A stretch of 64,000 bases of DNA from SYFT01 sp964471115 (GTDB lineage Bacteria; Acidobacteriota; Vicinamibacteria; Vicinamibacterales; SCN-69-37): contig CAYYFE010000016.1 in the NCBI GenBank assembly GCA_964471115.1, positions 12,771-76,770 on the forward strand. Direction: 5' to 3'. A program made the position numbers and the translations under genes. Every line of letters starts with the position of its first letter. Positions within the stretch are counted from its first letter, which is position 1. Under the pieces are notes generated by a model that saw only the letters and a program-made list of their open reading frames with translations, was not told the DNA's origin and searched no databases. Positions 47,862-56,703 of the stretch are shown in pieces.

Positions 47862-48469
47862 CATGTGCGGGTGCGCAGCACACGTCGTGCTTCGGCGACG
47901 CGCCACTTCACGGTGCCGGACGGCACGCTCAGCATCACGGCAATTTCGTCGTACGTGTATTCGCCCGACGCGGCCAGGAGCAGCGTGTCGCGCAGTTTGG
48001 GCGTGAGGCCGGCAATCGCGGCGCGCAGGGCCGCGGCCTCGGCGCGGGCGGCGGCCACGCGCTCCGGGTCGGCGGCGTCCGACGCCATCCGGTCCAGTCC
48101 ATCGCCCGCGGCCTCGTCAGCCGGGGTGACACGGCGCCGCCACCAGCGGTCGCGAGACTTGCGCCGGTCGAGCGCCTGCCGCCAGGTGATGGTCAGCAGC
48201 CACGTCTTGAACGTCGAGTCCCCGCGAAAATCCCCGACCTTCCGCCAGGCCAGCACGAACGCGTCCTGCGCCACCTCTTCGGCGTCCTCGGGCCGCTGCA
48301 GCGCCGCCATGGCGGTGCGGAAGACCGTGCGGAAGTACAGGGACACCAGCGCGTCGAACGCCGCGCGGTCGCCGGCTTGCGCGGCCCGTACCCAGGCGCG
48401 CACCTGCGGCGTTTCTCCCTCCAGGGGCCGGACAACGGGCGACTCGTCAGCGTCGGGCGTGACGGTCAT
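47861..48469 (-). CDS. ECF RNA polymerase sigma factor
   Basis: 202 aa. Region 2 YFRTVFRTAMAALQRPEDAE, DAFVLAWRKVGDFRGDSTF, WLLTITWRQALDRRKSRDR; region 4 LTPKLRDTLLLAASGEYTYD and VPSGTVKWRVAEARRVLRTR. Start at 48469; an ATG 10 codons upstream is possible. Its stop lies at the edge of an octamer array. First gene of a three-gene module with an anti-sigma-like and a secreted protein. Confidence 0.92.
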   Translation of the reverse strand: MTVTPDADESPVVRPLEGETPQVRAWVRAAQAGDRAAFDALVSLYFRTVFRTAMAALQRPEDAEEVAQDAFVLAWRKVGDFRGDSTFKTWLLTITWRQALDRRKSRDRWWRRRVTPADEAAGDGLDRMASDAADPERVAAARAEAAALRAAIAGLTPKLRDTLLLAASGEYTYDEIAVMLSVPSGTVKWRVAEARRVLRTRT

Positions 48470-48551
48470 GGCCGGAATGGTCGCAACACGCGGCAGCACC
48501 GTCCCAGTAGACCGCCGGGCGGGCCGGATGGTTGGGTCGGCCGGAAGGGCA

Positions 48552-48593
48552 CAGGCAACAGGGCGCAGGGCACAGGGAACAGGGAACAGGGAG
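48552..48593. repeat. Tandem array, 6 heptamers CAGGGNN (locus 3)
   Basis: CAGGCAA, CAGGGCG, CAGGGCA, CAGGGAA (twice), CAGGGAG, in the 233-bp divergent gap between the ECF sigma gene and rnr. Confidence 0.93.
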
Positions 48594-48608
48594 ACCTTTG
48601 GCCAAATG

Positions 48609-48685
48609 TGGCCTGTGGCCTGTGGCCTGTGGCCTGTGGCTTGCGGCCTTCGGCCTGTGGCCTGTGGCCTGTAGCCTGTAACCTG
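48609..48685. repeat. Tandem array, 11 heptamers TGGCCTG
   Basis: Perfect units at both ends of the array with diverged ones (TGGCTTG, CGGCCTT) in the middle and toward rnr (TAGCCTG, TAACCTG). It ends 17 bp before the rnr ATG, leaving almost no room for a conventional promoter. Confidence 0.95.
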
Positions 48686-48702
48686 TAAGCGCTGGTAACC
48701 CG

Positions 48703-51009
48703 ATGACTGATGGACAGGTGTTGAATCAAATCCGAGAGCAGGTGGATCACCCCGCCACCGTGAAGGAACTCCTGCAGGTGCTGCGGATTCCTCGGGAGAC
48801 CCGTGCGACGTTTCGCCGGGCCCTCAAGCGGCTGGTGGAATCGGGGCAGCTGATTGAAATCCGCGGGAACAGATTCGGCCTGCCCGACCGCATGAATCTG
48901 GTGGTCGGCCGCGTCACGACCAACCCGCGCGGCTTCGGGTTCGTGGAAGCCGAGCGGTCGGGCGACGAGGGGCCCACCAGCATCTTCATCCCCGGCGTGA
49001 ACCTGAACCAGGCGATGCACGGCGACCGGGTCGTGGTGCGCGTGGAACGCGCCGGCGACGGCGATCGCGCCGAGGGCCGCATCCTGCGCATCCTGGAACG
49101 CGGCACGGCCTCGGTGGTGGGCCGGTACGAACAGGACGATTTGGGACGCGGTTTCGTCGTGCCGTTCGATCGCCGGCTGCTGATGGACGTGCTCATCCCG
49201 AAGGGCGAGTCGCGCAACGCCCAGCCGGGGGAAATGGTGACGACCGCCATCACGGCCTGGCCGACGCAGACGCGACCCGCGCAGGGGCGCGTGGTGGAAG
49301 TGCTGGGCGACATCAACGCGCCCGGCGTGGACACGGCCGTCATCATCCGCAAGTACAACATCGTCGACGAACACTCCGACGAGGCGGTGAAGGAGGCCAC
49401 GCGCCTGGGCGCCGCCGTGAAGCCGAAGGACGTCACCGGCCGCACGGACTTCCGGCCGTGGTCGACGGTGACGATCGACGGCGAACACGCCCGCGACTTC
49501 GACGATGCGATTTCGCTGGATGTGTTGCCGAACGGCAACTACTGGCTGGCGGTGCACATCGCCGACGTGTCGCACTACGTGACGCCCGGCTCGGCGCTCG
49601 ATGCGGAAGCGTACGAACGCAGCACGTCCGTGTATTTCCCGGAGCGCGCCGTCCACATGTTTCCGTCGGAACTGTCGACCGGCCTGTGCAGTCTGAATCC
49701 CCACGTCGACCGCCTGGTGCAGTCGTGCCTGATGGAAGTGGATCGGCGCAGCGGCGCGGTGGTGCGGTACGAGATGCACGACGGGGTCATCCACAGCGAC
49801 GCGCGGATGACGTACACGGAAGTGAACCAGATCCTGACCGAACGTGACCCCGAGGTGCGCGCGCGGTACGCCACGCTCGTGCCGCTGTTCGAGCGCATGG
49901 AGGCGTTGTTCCACATCCTGAACCGCCGGCGGCGCCAGCGCGGGTCGGTGGACTTCGACCTGAAGGAATCCGAGATCCAGCTGGGGGAAGACGGCGAGAT
50001 CGAAGCGATTGTCGCCGCGGAGCGCAACGTCGCGCACCGGCTGATCGAAGAGTTCATGTTGCTGGCCAACGAGACGGTGGCCGAACATCTCGAGGCGCAC
50101 GGGGTGCCCACGCTGTATCGCGTGCACGAGGAGCCGGACCCGCTCAAGGTGGAGGAGTTCGACGAGTTCATCGGCGCGCTGGGGTACACGCTGGCCGGAC
50201 CGGCGGACCGTGTGGAGCCGAAACACTTCCAGAAACTCGTCGAGAAGATCCACGGGACGCCCGAAGAAAAACCTATCGCGATGCTGATGCTGCGGACCAT
50301 GCAGAAGGCGCGGTATGACGAGTCGCCGCTCGGCCATTTCGGTCTGGCGACGCGCCATTACACGCACTTCACGTCGCCGATCCGGCGGTATCCCGACCTG
50401 GTGGTGCACCGGTCGCTGCGTGAATCGCGGCACGGCATGTCGGAGGAGCGTCGCGCCGAACTCATCGAGGATCTGCCCGACATGGGGCGGCATACCTCCG
50501 AACGTGAGCGGCGCGCGGCCGATGCCGAACGCGAGCTGGTGCAGTGGAAGAAGGTGCGCTTCATGGCTGACAAGGTGGGCGATGAGTTCACCGGGTTCGT
50601 CACCGGCGTCAGCGCCTTCGGTCTGCACATCGAACTGGTGGAGCACTTCGTCGAGGGCATGGTGCACGTCTCGACCATGGCCGACGATTACTACCGCTTC
50701 ATCGAGAAGGCGCATCTGCTGAAGGGCGAAAACCACGGCAGGGTGTATCGTCTTGGCGACAAGGTCGCGGTGCAGGTGATTCGCGTGGACCTGGAGAAAC
50801 GCCTGATCGACCTCGGCCTGTCGGAGATTCTCGAGGCCGTGAGCCGCAGTGACAAGAACCGCGGTCCGCGCCGGAGCCGCGTGGCCCCGCCGCGTGCGTC
50901 GCGGCGGCAGCCGCAGGCGAAGGACGAACGCCGCCGGGTGAAGAAGGGCAACCGGCCGGGACGCCGCGAGCGCGCCGCGCACAAGGCCGGCCGGCGCAAG
51001 AAGCGGTAG
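48703..51009 (+). CDS. rnr: Ribonuclease R
   Basis: 768-aa 3'-5' exoribonuclease of the RNB/RNase II family that degrades structured RNA. N-terminal winged helix (TVKELLQVLRIPRETRATF), cold-shock domains, catalytic RNB domain with the Asp cluster in DGEHARDFDDAISLD and RHYTHFTSPIRRYPDLVVHR, then the S1 domain (GDEFTGFVTGVSAFGLHIEL) and a long Lys/Arg-rich tail ending HKAGRRKKR. No Shine-Dalgarno before the ATG, only the heptamer array. selB starts 5 bp after the stop. Confidence 0.97.
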   Translation: MTDGQVLNQIREQVDHPATVKELLQVLRIPRETRATFRRALKRLVESGQLIEIRGNRFGLPDRMNLVVGRVTTNPRGFGFVEAERSGDEGPTSIFIPGVNLNQAMHGDRVVVRVERAGDGDRAEGRILRILERGTASVVGRYEQDDLGRGFVVPFDRRLLMDVLIPKGESRNAQPGEMVTTAITAWPTQTRPAQGRVVEVLGDINAPGVDTAVIIRKYNIVDEHSDEAVKEATRLGAAVKPKDVTGRTDFRPWSTVTIDGEHARDFDDAISLDVLPNGNYWLAVHIADVSHYVTPGSALDAEAYERSTSVYFPERAVHMFPSELSTGLCSLNPHVDRLVQSCLMEVDRRSGAVVRYEMHDGVIHSDARMTYTEVNQILTERDPEVRARYATLVPLFERMEALFHILNRRRRQRGSVDFDLKESEIQLGEDGEIEAIVAAERNVAHRLIEEFMLLANETVAEHLEAHGVPTLYRVHEEPDPLKVEEFDEFIGALGYTLAGPADRVEPKHFQKLVEKIHGTPEEKPIAMLMLRTMQKARYDESPLGHFGLATRHYTHFTSPIRRYPDLVVHRSLRESRHGMSEERRAELIEDLPDMGRHTSERERRAADAERELVQWKKVRFMADKVGDEFTGFVTGVSAFGLHIELVEHFVEGMVHVSTMADDYYRFIEKAHLLKGENHGRVYRLGDKVAVQVIRVDLEKRLIDLGLSEILEAVSRSDKNRGPRRSRVAPPRASRRQPQAKDERRRVKKGNRPGRRERAAHKAGRRKKR

Positions 51010-51014
51010 CCGGC

Positions 51015-52919
51015 GTGCGCACCCTGGTTCTCGGCACGGCCGGGCACATCGATCACGGCAAGAGCGCGCTGGTCGAAGCGCTGACCGGTGTCCACCCCGA
51101 CCGGCTCAAGGAAGAGCAGGCGCGCGGCATCACCATCGAGCTCGGCTTCGGGCACACCCGCATCGGCGATCTTTCGGTCGCGCTGGTCGACGTGCCGGGG
51201 CACGAACGATTCGTGCGTACGATGCTGGCCGGCGCCGGCGGCCTGGACGCGGTGCTGCTGGTCATCGCGGCCGACGAGTCCGTGATGCCGCAGACACGCG
51301 AACACCTCGACATCTGCCGGCTGCTCGGCGTCCGTCGCGGACTCATCGTGCTGACCAAGGCCGACCTCGTGGACGCGGACGGCCTGGCGCTGGCCGAACT
51401 GGAGGCGCGCGAACTGGTGGCGGGCTCGATGCTGGCCGAGGCGCCGGTCATCGCGACGTCGGCGCGCACGGGCGCGGGCCTCGACAAGCTCCGCGCGGCG
51501 ATCGCGGCGCTGGCCGGCACCGCCGCCGTGCCGCGCGCGGGCCGCGCGCGGCTGCCGATCGATCGCGTCTTCAGCGTCAAGGGTTTCGGCACCGTGGTCA
51601 CCGGCACGCTGGTGAGCGGCGCGATGGCCATCGACCAGACGATGGAGGTGGTGCCGGCGGCGCGCACGGTGCGTGTGCGCGGACTGCAGGTGCACGGTGA
51701 GGCCGTCTCGTCCACTTCGGCGCCGCGGCGTGTCGCCGTGAACCTGGCCGGCGTCGACGTGCAGGACGTGGCGCGCGGCATGACGTTGTGCGCGCCCGGC
51801 AGCCTGCCGCTCACGCGGCGCCTCGACGCGCATCTGACGCTGCTGCCGCACAGCCCGGCGTTGCGCCATGGCGCACGGGTGCGCGTGCATCAGGGGACGA
51901 CCGATGCGCTGGCGCGCGTCTCGATTTCCGCCGTCCGAGTGTCGGGGGAGTCTGCGTGGGGCGCCGTGAGTCCTGGCGAATCCGACGTGAGCGTGCCCCC
52001 GGGCGGCGAGGCGCTGGTCCGCCTGCGCGTGGCGCGCGCGCTGGCCGCCACGCGCGGCGATCGCTTCGTGATTCGCCTCCCGGCGCCGGCCGGCACGGTG
52101 GGCGGCGGCACGGTGATCGACCCCGAACCGCCGCGCGGCGGCGTCCGGCGGGCCGGCGCGTCAGCGCGGCTGGCCGCGTTGGCCGCGGCTGATCTCGACG
52201 CGCTCGTCGAGACGTGGACGACCGAGGCGGGCGTGGCCGGCGTGTCGACGGCGGCCCTCGCCCGTCGCGCGGGCGTGGCCGACGCGCAGGTGGCCGGCGC
52301 GGTGGCCGCCCTGTCCGCGGCCGGCCGCGTGTGTGTCGTCCACGATCGCGTGTGCGCGTCCGCGGTGCTGGCGCGCGCGGCGGCGGCGCTGACCCAGACG
52401 CTGACCACGTTCCATCGCGCCCATCCCGACGAGGCCGGCCTGCCGCGGGAAGAAGCGCGCGGTGCGGTGCCGGCCGAGGTCTTCGCCGAGATCCTCACAC
52501 GTGCCGGCATCGCCAATGCCGAGCGGCTGGCGCTGCCGGGGCATCGGCCCGCGGTGTCCGGTGAAGAGGCCGCGGCGGCGGCCCGTGTGGAGGCCGCGCT
52601 GCGCGCCGCCGGACTGCAGCCGCCCGATGCCAACACCCTGGCGGCATCGTCAGGGCTGACGCCGGCCGTGGTCACACGCGTGGTGTTTGCACTGACCAAG
52701 GCCGGCCGGCTGATGAAGTTGGGTGATCTGTGGTTTCACCGCGAGGCGCTCGACGCGCTCAAGCGGGAGGTGGCGGCGTTGGGCAGCGGCGCGACGCTGG
52801 ATGTGGCGGCCGCCAAGGCCCGGTGGGGCCTGAGCCGCAAGTTTGCGATTCCGTTACTCGAACATCTCGACCGCGAGCGGGTGACGCGGCGGGTGGGAGA
52901 CCGGCGGGTGGTCCTCTGA
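51015..52919 (+). CDS. selB: Selenocysteine-specific elongation factor
   Basis: 634-aa GTPase that delivers Sec-tRNA(Sec) to UGA codons with a SECIS hairpin. G1 GTAGHIDHGKSAL, switch motif GITIELGFG, G3 DVPGHERFVRTM, G4 LTKADLVD, then domains II-III (FSVKGFGTVVTGTL) and C-terminal winged helices that bind SECIS (KFAIPLLEHLDRERVTRRVG). Similar architecture to E. coli SelB (614 aa). GTG start at 51015. selA, selC and selD are not in the window and no in-frame UGA selenoprotein is evident here. Cotranscribed with rnr. Confidence 0.95.
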   Translation: MRTLVLGTAGHIDHGKSALVEALTGVHPDRLKEEQARGITIELGFGHTRIGDLSVALVDVPGHERFVRTMLAGAGGLDAVLLVIAADESVMPQTREHLDICRLLGVRRGLIVLTKADLVDADGLALAELEARELVAGSMLAEAPVIATSARTGAGLDKLRAAIAALAGTAAVPRAGRARLPIDRVFSVKGFGTVVTGTLVSGAMAIDQTMEVVPAARTVRVRGLQVHGEAVSSTSAPRRVAVNLAGVDVQDVARGMTLCAPGSLPLTRRLDAHLTLLPHSPALRHGARVRVHQGTTDALARVSISAVRVSGESAWGAVSPGESDVSVPPGGEALVRLRVARALAATRGDRFVIRLPAPAGTVGGGTVIDPEPPRGGVRRAGASARLAALAAADLDALVETWTTEAGVAGVSTAALARRAGVADAQVAGAVAALSAAGRVCVVHDRVCASAVLARAAAALTQTLTTFHRAHPDEAGLPREEARGAVPAEVFAEILTRAGIANAERLALPGHRPAVSGEEAAAAARVEAALRAAGLQPPDANTLAASSGLTPAVVTRVVFALTKAGRLMKLGDLWFHREALDALKREVAALGSGATLDVAAAKARWGLSRKFAIPLLEHLDRERVTRRVGDRRVVL

Positions 52920-52930
52920 CGTCTTATCCG

Positions 52931-53083
52931 TTACTTGTCGTCCATGCCACCTTTGGTGGCGTCCTTGAAGTTGCGGATGCCCTTGCCGATGCCCTTGCCC
53001 AGTTCCGGCAGCCGGCTGGCGCCGAACACGAGGATGACGATGGCGAGGATGATGAGTAGTTCCGGAATGCCAAGGCTGGGCAT
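52931..53083 (-). CDS. tatA: Sec-independent translocase protein TatA
   Basis: 50-aa membrane protein forming the Tat pore. TM helix at 6-20 (IPELLIILAIVILVFG), hinge FG, then the amphipathic helix ASRLPELGKGIGKGIRNFKD and a short tail. Shorter than E. coli TatA (89 aa) but all core elements are present. AGGAG lies 7 nt before the ATG. Stop TAA is 11 bp from the convergent selB stop. tatB and tatC are absent. A DUF1552 protein with a twin-arginine signal is encoded in the same window. Confidence 0.93.
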   Translation of the reverse strand: MPSLGIPELLIILAIVILVFGASRLPELGKGIGKGIRNFKDATKGGMDDK

Positions 53084-53101
53084 GATGTGCTCCTGCCCGC
53101 G

Positions 53102-53110
53102 ATTCTAGCA
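53102..53110 (-). promoter_or_regulatory. Extended -10 promoter of tatA
   Basis: On the minus strand TGCTAGAAT combines a TGn extension with TAGAAT. Transcription would start near 53095, just ahead of the AGGAG site. Confidence 0.45.
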
Positions 53111-53196
53111 CCCTGGACGCGGCGCGGGGCACCGGTCTTGCAGGTAAACCCGGTGTGGGGCGACATGCGTATACTGGAAAGGACACCCTGAGCGCC

Positions 53197-54075
53197 ATGA
53201 ACGACACCCCTGAGACCCGCAGGACCGCACCGGCCGCCTCCGGCCCGGGTGTGGTGTCGCACGGCTGGCTGGCGGAGACCTCCGAGTTCTCGCACGCCGA
53301 CCAGCGCAAGATGGGGCGCGCCATGTCGGCCTCCCTGGGGCTGCACGGCGCCGCGGTGCTGCTGATTGCGCTCGTCATCGCGTGGCGGCCGCCGGCGCCC
53401 GAACCGGTGTTCACGCCGCGTGAAGATTACGACCTCACGTTCATCCGCATGGAAGGCCCGGGCGGTGGCGGCGGCGGTGGCGGCAATCAGTCGACCGCGC
53501 CTCCCGCCAAGCTCGAGATGAAGGCCGAATTGCCCGAAGCGCCGAAAATCGAAGTGCCGAAGGTCGACGTGCCTCCGCCTCCTCCTCCGCCACTGGTGGC
53601 GCCGGTGCAGACCAGCGCGGTGCTGCCGGTGCAGACGTCGGGCGTCATCACGGGGCTGACGGCGGCGCCCTCGCTGGGTGCGGGCACGGGCGGCGGTGGC
53701 GGCACGGGCCGCGGCACCGGCTCCGGCCCCGGCACGGGATCGGGCATTGGCGACGGCACGGGCGGCGGCTTTGGCGGGGGCGCGATGCGGCCCGGAACCG
53801 GCGCGGAAAACCCTGTCCTGATTCGCCAGGTCGATCCGAAGTACACACCCGAGGCGATGCGCGCCAAGATCCAGGGCATCGTCGAACTGGAAGCCGTCGT
53901 CGGCACCAACGGCCAGATCACCGACGTGCGCGTGCACAAGTCGCTGGACCGCGGCTTCGGTCTGGATGAAGAAGCGATGCGTGTGGCGCGCCAGTGGCTG
54001 TTCCGTCCCGCGCGGTATCAGGGCAAGCCCGTCTCGATGGTCGTGATCATTCAGATGGAGTTCCGGCTGCACTAA
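53197..54075 (+). CDS. TonB-family energy transducer
   Basis: 292 aa. Short cytoplasmic segment, one TM helix near residues 40-62 (LGLHGAAVLLIALVIAW), a long periplasmic linker rich in Gly (thirteen or more in clusters), Pro (PPPPPPP) and Thr, and a C-terminal TonB domain: DPKYTPEAMRAKIQGIVELE, DEEAMRVARQWLFRPARY. Without exbB/exbD nearby. It supplies energy from the inner membrane to outer-membrane receptors. Start at 53197, the first ATG giving a normal topology. Divergent from tatA. Confidence 0.92.
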   Translation: MNDTPETRRTAPAASGPGVVSHGWLAETSEFSHADQRKMGRAMSASLGLHGAAVLLIALVIAWRPPAPEPVFTPREDYDLTFIRMEGPGGGGGGGGNQSTAPPAKLEMKAELPEAPKIEVPKVDVPPPPPPPLVAPVQTSAVLPVQTSGVITGLTAAPSLGAGTGGGGGTGRGTGSGPGTGSGIGDGTGGGFGGGAMRPGTGAENPVLIRQVDPKYTPEAMRAKIQGIVELEAVVGTNGQITDVRVHKSLDRGFGLDEEAMRVARQWLFRPARYQGKPVSMVVIIQMEFRLH

Positions 54076-54087
54076 CTCCTGTTCCTG

Positions 54088-55140
54088 ATGTTGCTGACCG
54101 AACCGTCCCTACAAGTCGAGCAGGAAGCCGAACGGCTGCTGCGCCTGCTGATGCATGTCGACTGCGATCCGCAGGGCCGCGTGTGGAACCTCGACACGTG
54201 CCGTTCGATTGCGCCCCTGACGCTGGACATCGCCCGGCTCAAGGCTGAACGGCACGCCACGGTGCTGGCGCACTCGTACGTGGAGCCCGAAATCGTCTAC
54301 GGCGTGGCCGATTATCGCGGGGATTCGTATTACCTGAGCCGCATGGCGCGGGAGTCACGGTCGCCGGTCATCGTGTTTGCCGGCGTGCGGTTCATGGCCG
54401 AGACGGCCAAGATTCTCGCGCCCGAGGCCACCGTGTTGGCGCCCGATCGCGAGGCGGGCTGTTCGCTGGCGGATTCATTGACCGGCGCGCAGCTGCGCGC
54501 GCTCAAGGCGCAGTATCCCGACGCCGCCGTCGTTTGCTACGTGAACAGCTCGGCCGAGGTGAAGGCCGAGTCCGACGTGTGCGTCACCTCCGCCAACGTG
54601 GTGGCCATCGTCAGCCAGCTGCCCGAACACCGCATTCTGTTCGTGCCCGATCGATTGATGGGGCAGAACCTCGAGGCCGACCTGCGGCGCCTGGGGATCA
54701 CCAAGGAGATCATCACCAGCGACGGCACCTGCATCGTGCACGACCAGTTTGGCGCGGCGGAGATCGAAGCGGCGCGCGCGCGGTTCCCGGGCCTCGCGGT
54801 GGTGGCGCATCCGGAGTGTGAACCCGACGTCGCGCGCGCGTCGGACTTCGTCGGCAGCACCGGCGCGATGATGAAGTTCGTCAAGCAGAGTGACGCCGCG
54901 TATTACCTCATGCTGACCGAGTGCGGCCTGGTGGGGCGCCTCCAGGTGGAAGCGCCCGACAAGCGCTTCCTGGGCGGCTGCCGCCTGTGTCCACACATGA
55001 AGCGCAATTCGCTCGAGAACCTGCGCGACGCGCTGGCGTCGCCGCGGCCCGATCAGATCATCGACGTTCCCGAGGACATCCGCCGGCGCGCTGCCCGCTG
55101 CCTGGATCGGATGTTTGAACTTTCGCCGGTCCCCGCGTGA
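54088..55140 (+). CDS. nadA: Quinolinate synthase
   Basis: 350-aa 4Fe-4S enzyme condensing iminoaspartate with dihydroxyacetone phosphate to quinolinate. Motifs: ATVLAHSYVEPEIVYGVADY, FAGVRFMAETAKIL, REAGCSLAD (cluster Cys), VVCYVNSSAEVKAESDVCVT, HPECEPDVARASDFVGST, and GGCRLCPHMKRNSLENL (cluster Cys). nadC follows with TGATG overlap; nadB is not in the window. ATG 12 bp after tonB stop. Confidence 0.96.
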   Translation: MLLTEPSLQVEQEAERLLRLLMHVDCDPQGRVWNLDTCRSIAPLTLDIARLKAERHATVLAHSYVEPEIVYGVADYRGDSYYLSRMARESRSPVIVFAGVRFMAETAKILAPEATVLAPDREAGCSLADSLTGAQLRALKAQYPDAAVVCYVNSSAEVKAESDVCVTSANVVAIVSQLPEHRILFVPDRLMGQNLEADLRRLGITKEIITSDGTCIVHDQFGAAEIEAARARFPGLAVVAHPECEPDVARASDFVGSTGAMMKFVKQSDAAYYLMLTECGLVGRLQVEAPDKRFLGGCRLCPHMKRNSLENLRDALASPRPDQIIDVPEDIRRRAARCLDRMFELSPVPA

Positions 55141-55991
55141 TGCGTTCGCCGTTTGTCACCCGCCTCATCGATCTGGCCCTCGAAGAAGACGCCGGTCACG
55201 GCGACCTGACGAGCCGGGCGATCTTCCCCGAGGGCCATCGATCGGCGGCCGTGATTGAAGCGGGGGAGCCGCTGGTCGCGACGGGGCTGGACGTGGCCGC
55301 CCAGGTGTTCGCGCGTGTGGATTCCACGCTGCGCGTCCAGCGTCATGTCGCCGACGGCGCGCGCGTGCGCGCGGGGCGCCGGCTGATGACCGTGCGCGGC
55401 GGGACCGTGTCGCTGCTCACGGCGGAACGTACGGCGCTCAATTTCCTGCAGCGGCTGTCGGGTGTGGCCACACTGGCGCGCCGCTACGCCGACGCGGTGG
55501 CCGGCACCGGGGTGCGTGTGGTGGACACCCGCAAGACGACGCCGGGCTGGCGGGTGATCGAAAAAGCCGCGGTGCGGGCCGGGGGCTGCGCGAACCATCG
55601 CGCCTCGCTGGGCGAACACATTCTCATCAAGGACAACCACCTGGCCGCGGCCGGGTCGGTGCGGGCGGCCGTCGCGCGGGCGCGGGCCCAGGCGCCGCAT
55701 CTGGCCCGGGTCCAGGTGGAAGTGGACACGCTGGCTCAGCTGCGCGCCGCGCTGCGGGCCGGGGCCGACGCGGTGTTGCTCGACAACATGCCGCCGGCGC
55801 TCGTGCGCCAGGCGGTCGCGATCGTGGCGGGCCGAGCCGTGGTGGAAGTCTCGGGCGGCGTGACGCTGCAGACCCTTCGCGAGTTCGCCCTGCCGGGCGT
55901 GGACGTGATCAGTGTGGGCGCGCTGACCCACTCGGCTCCGGCGGTCGACATCGGCATGCGGCTGCTCGTCCCGGGCCGGGCGCGTCGCTGA
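55140..55991 (+). CDS. nadC: Nicotinate-nucleotide diphosphorylase (carboxylating)
   Basis: 283-aa QPRTase converting quinolinate and PRPP to nicotinate mononucleotide and CO2. Signatures: LALEEDAGHGDLTSRAIF, LNFLQRLSGVATLARRY, VVDTRKTTPGWRVIEKAAVR, ASLGEHILIKDNH, VEVSGGVTLQTLREFA and GVDVISVGALTHSAPAVDI. ATG at 55140 overlaps the nadA TGA. Convergent with the 56004 gene; the 12-bp gap holds no obvious terminator. Confidence 0.97.
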   Translation: MRSPFVTRLIDLALEEDAGHGDLTSRAIFPEGHRSAAVIEAGEPLVATGLDVAAQVFARVDSTLRVQRHVADGARVRAGRRLMTVRGGTVSLLTAERTALNFLQRLSGVATLARRYADAVAGTGVRVVDTRKTTPGWRVIEKAAVRAGGCANHRASLGEHILIKDNHLAAAGSVRAAVARARAQAPHLARVQVEVDTLAQLRAALRAGADAVLLDNMPPALVRQAVAIVAGRAVVEVSGGVTLQTLREFALPGVDVISVGALTHSAPAVDIGMRLLVPGRARR

Positions 55992-56003
55992 GCCGCGGCC
56001 GCG

Positions 56004-56696
56004 TCAGCTTCGGCGGCCGGTCAGACGAACGAGCAGCGGCGCCGCCTGCGCGGCGTTGGTGCCGGTGGCGGCAGTCGGACTCCCGAACACCACGTAGCGC
56101 GCCAGGTGTGGCGTGATCTCGAACGATCCCAGCAGCAAAGTCGCGTTGGCGCGTTCGGTCCAAGCCGGGCCGGCCGGCACGAGGCTGTCGCGCAGGCCGA
56201 CGAGTGCGGCGCGCACTTCGGCGTCGAGCACCAGGAGCGCCGCCGTGGGGGCGTCCGTGTAGAGGTGCCACGCCTCGTCAAACGCCGCGTCTCCCGTCGG
56301 GACGATCGCCGGGGGCGCCTGCGTGAAGCCTTCGAGGCCGCGGCTCCAGCTGACGGGCTGCAACCGCAGTGTGGCCGGCGGCGGCGTCGGCAACGTGAGG
56401 GCCAGCACGGTGAACTGTGTCGCGACGCGGTCCTTGCGCGGGCTGTAGACGTGCGGAATGCTGCGGTTGACGAGCGTGGCGGCCAGGCCCGCGAGGGTGC
56501 CGCGCGCCACGTCGCGTTCGTGGCAGGGGCGTCCTTCGGCGGTCGTGTCCTTGCGCGTGGGCGAGTCGGGCACCGGCGACAGGCCCAGCGCCGCGGCGCA
56601 CTGCGCGAGGTCGCGTGTCTTGAGGCGGCCGAGCGCCATCAGGGCGACGGCAAAGGCGACGAGGCCGGCCAGAACGATCAGCGTTTGCGTGGTCAT
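56004..56696 (-). CDS. Membrane-anchored protein, unknown (envelope operon gene 4)
   Basis: 230 aa. One N-terminal TM (TLIVLAGLVAFAVALMAL) followed by a soluble domain of about 205 residues; no family recognised. A short strand-rich core (ATQFTVLALTLPTPPP, WHLYTDAPTAALLVLD, LLLGSFEITPHLARYVVFG) and two cysteines (AQCAAALG, GRPCHERD). Last gene of a four-gene minus-strand operon; starts 7 bp after the Yip1-like gene stop. Confidence 0.7.
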   Translation of the reverse strand: MTTQTLIVLAGLVAFAVALMALGRLKTRDLAQCAAALGLSPVPDSPTRKDTTAEGRPCHERDVARGTLAGLAATLVNRSIPHVYSPRKDRVATQFTVLALTLPTPPPATLRLQPVSWSRGLEGFTQAPPAIVPTGDAAFDEAWHLYTDAPTAALLVLDAEVRAALVGLRDSLVPAGPAWTERANATLLLGSFEITPHLARYVVFGSPTAATGTNAAQAAPLLVRLTGRRS

Positions 56697-56703
56697 GGGG
56701 TGG

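Noticed and set aside
53170..53175. TATACT as -10 box of the tonB-like gene
   Set aside because: The leader would start downstream of the apparent GGAAAGGA ribosome site and no -35 or TGn extension fits.
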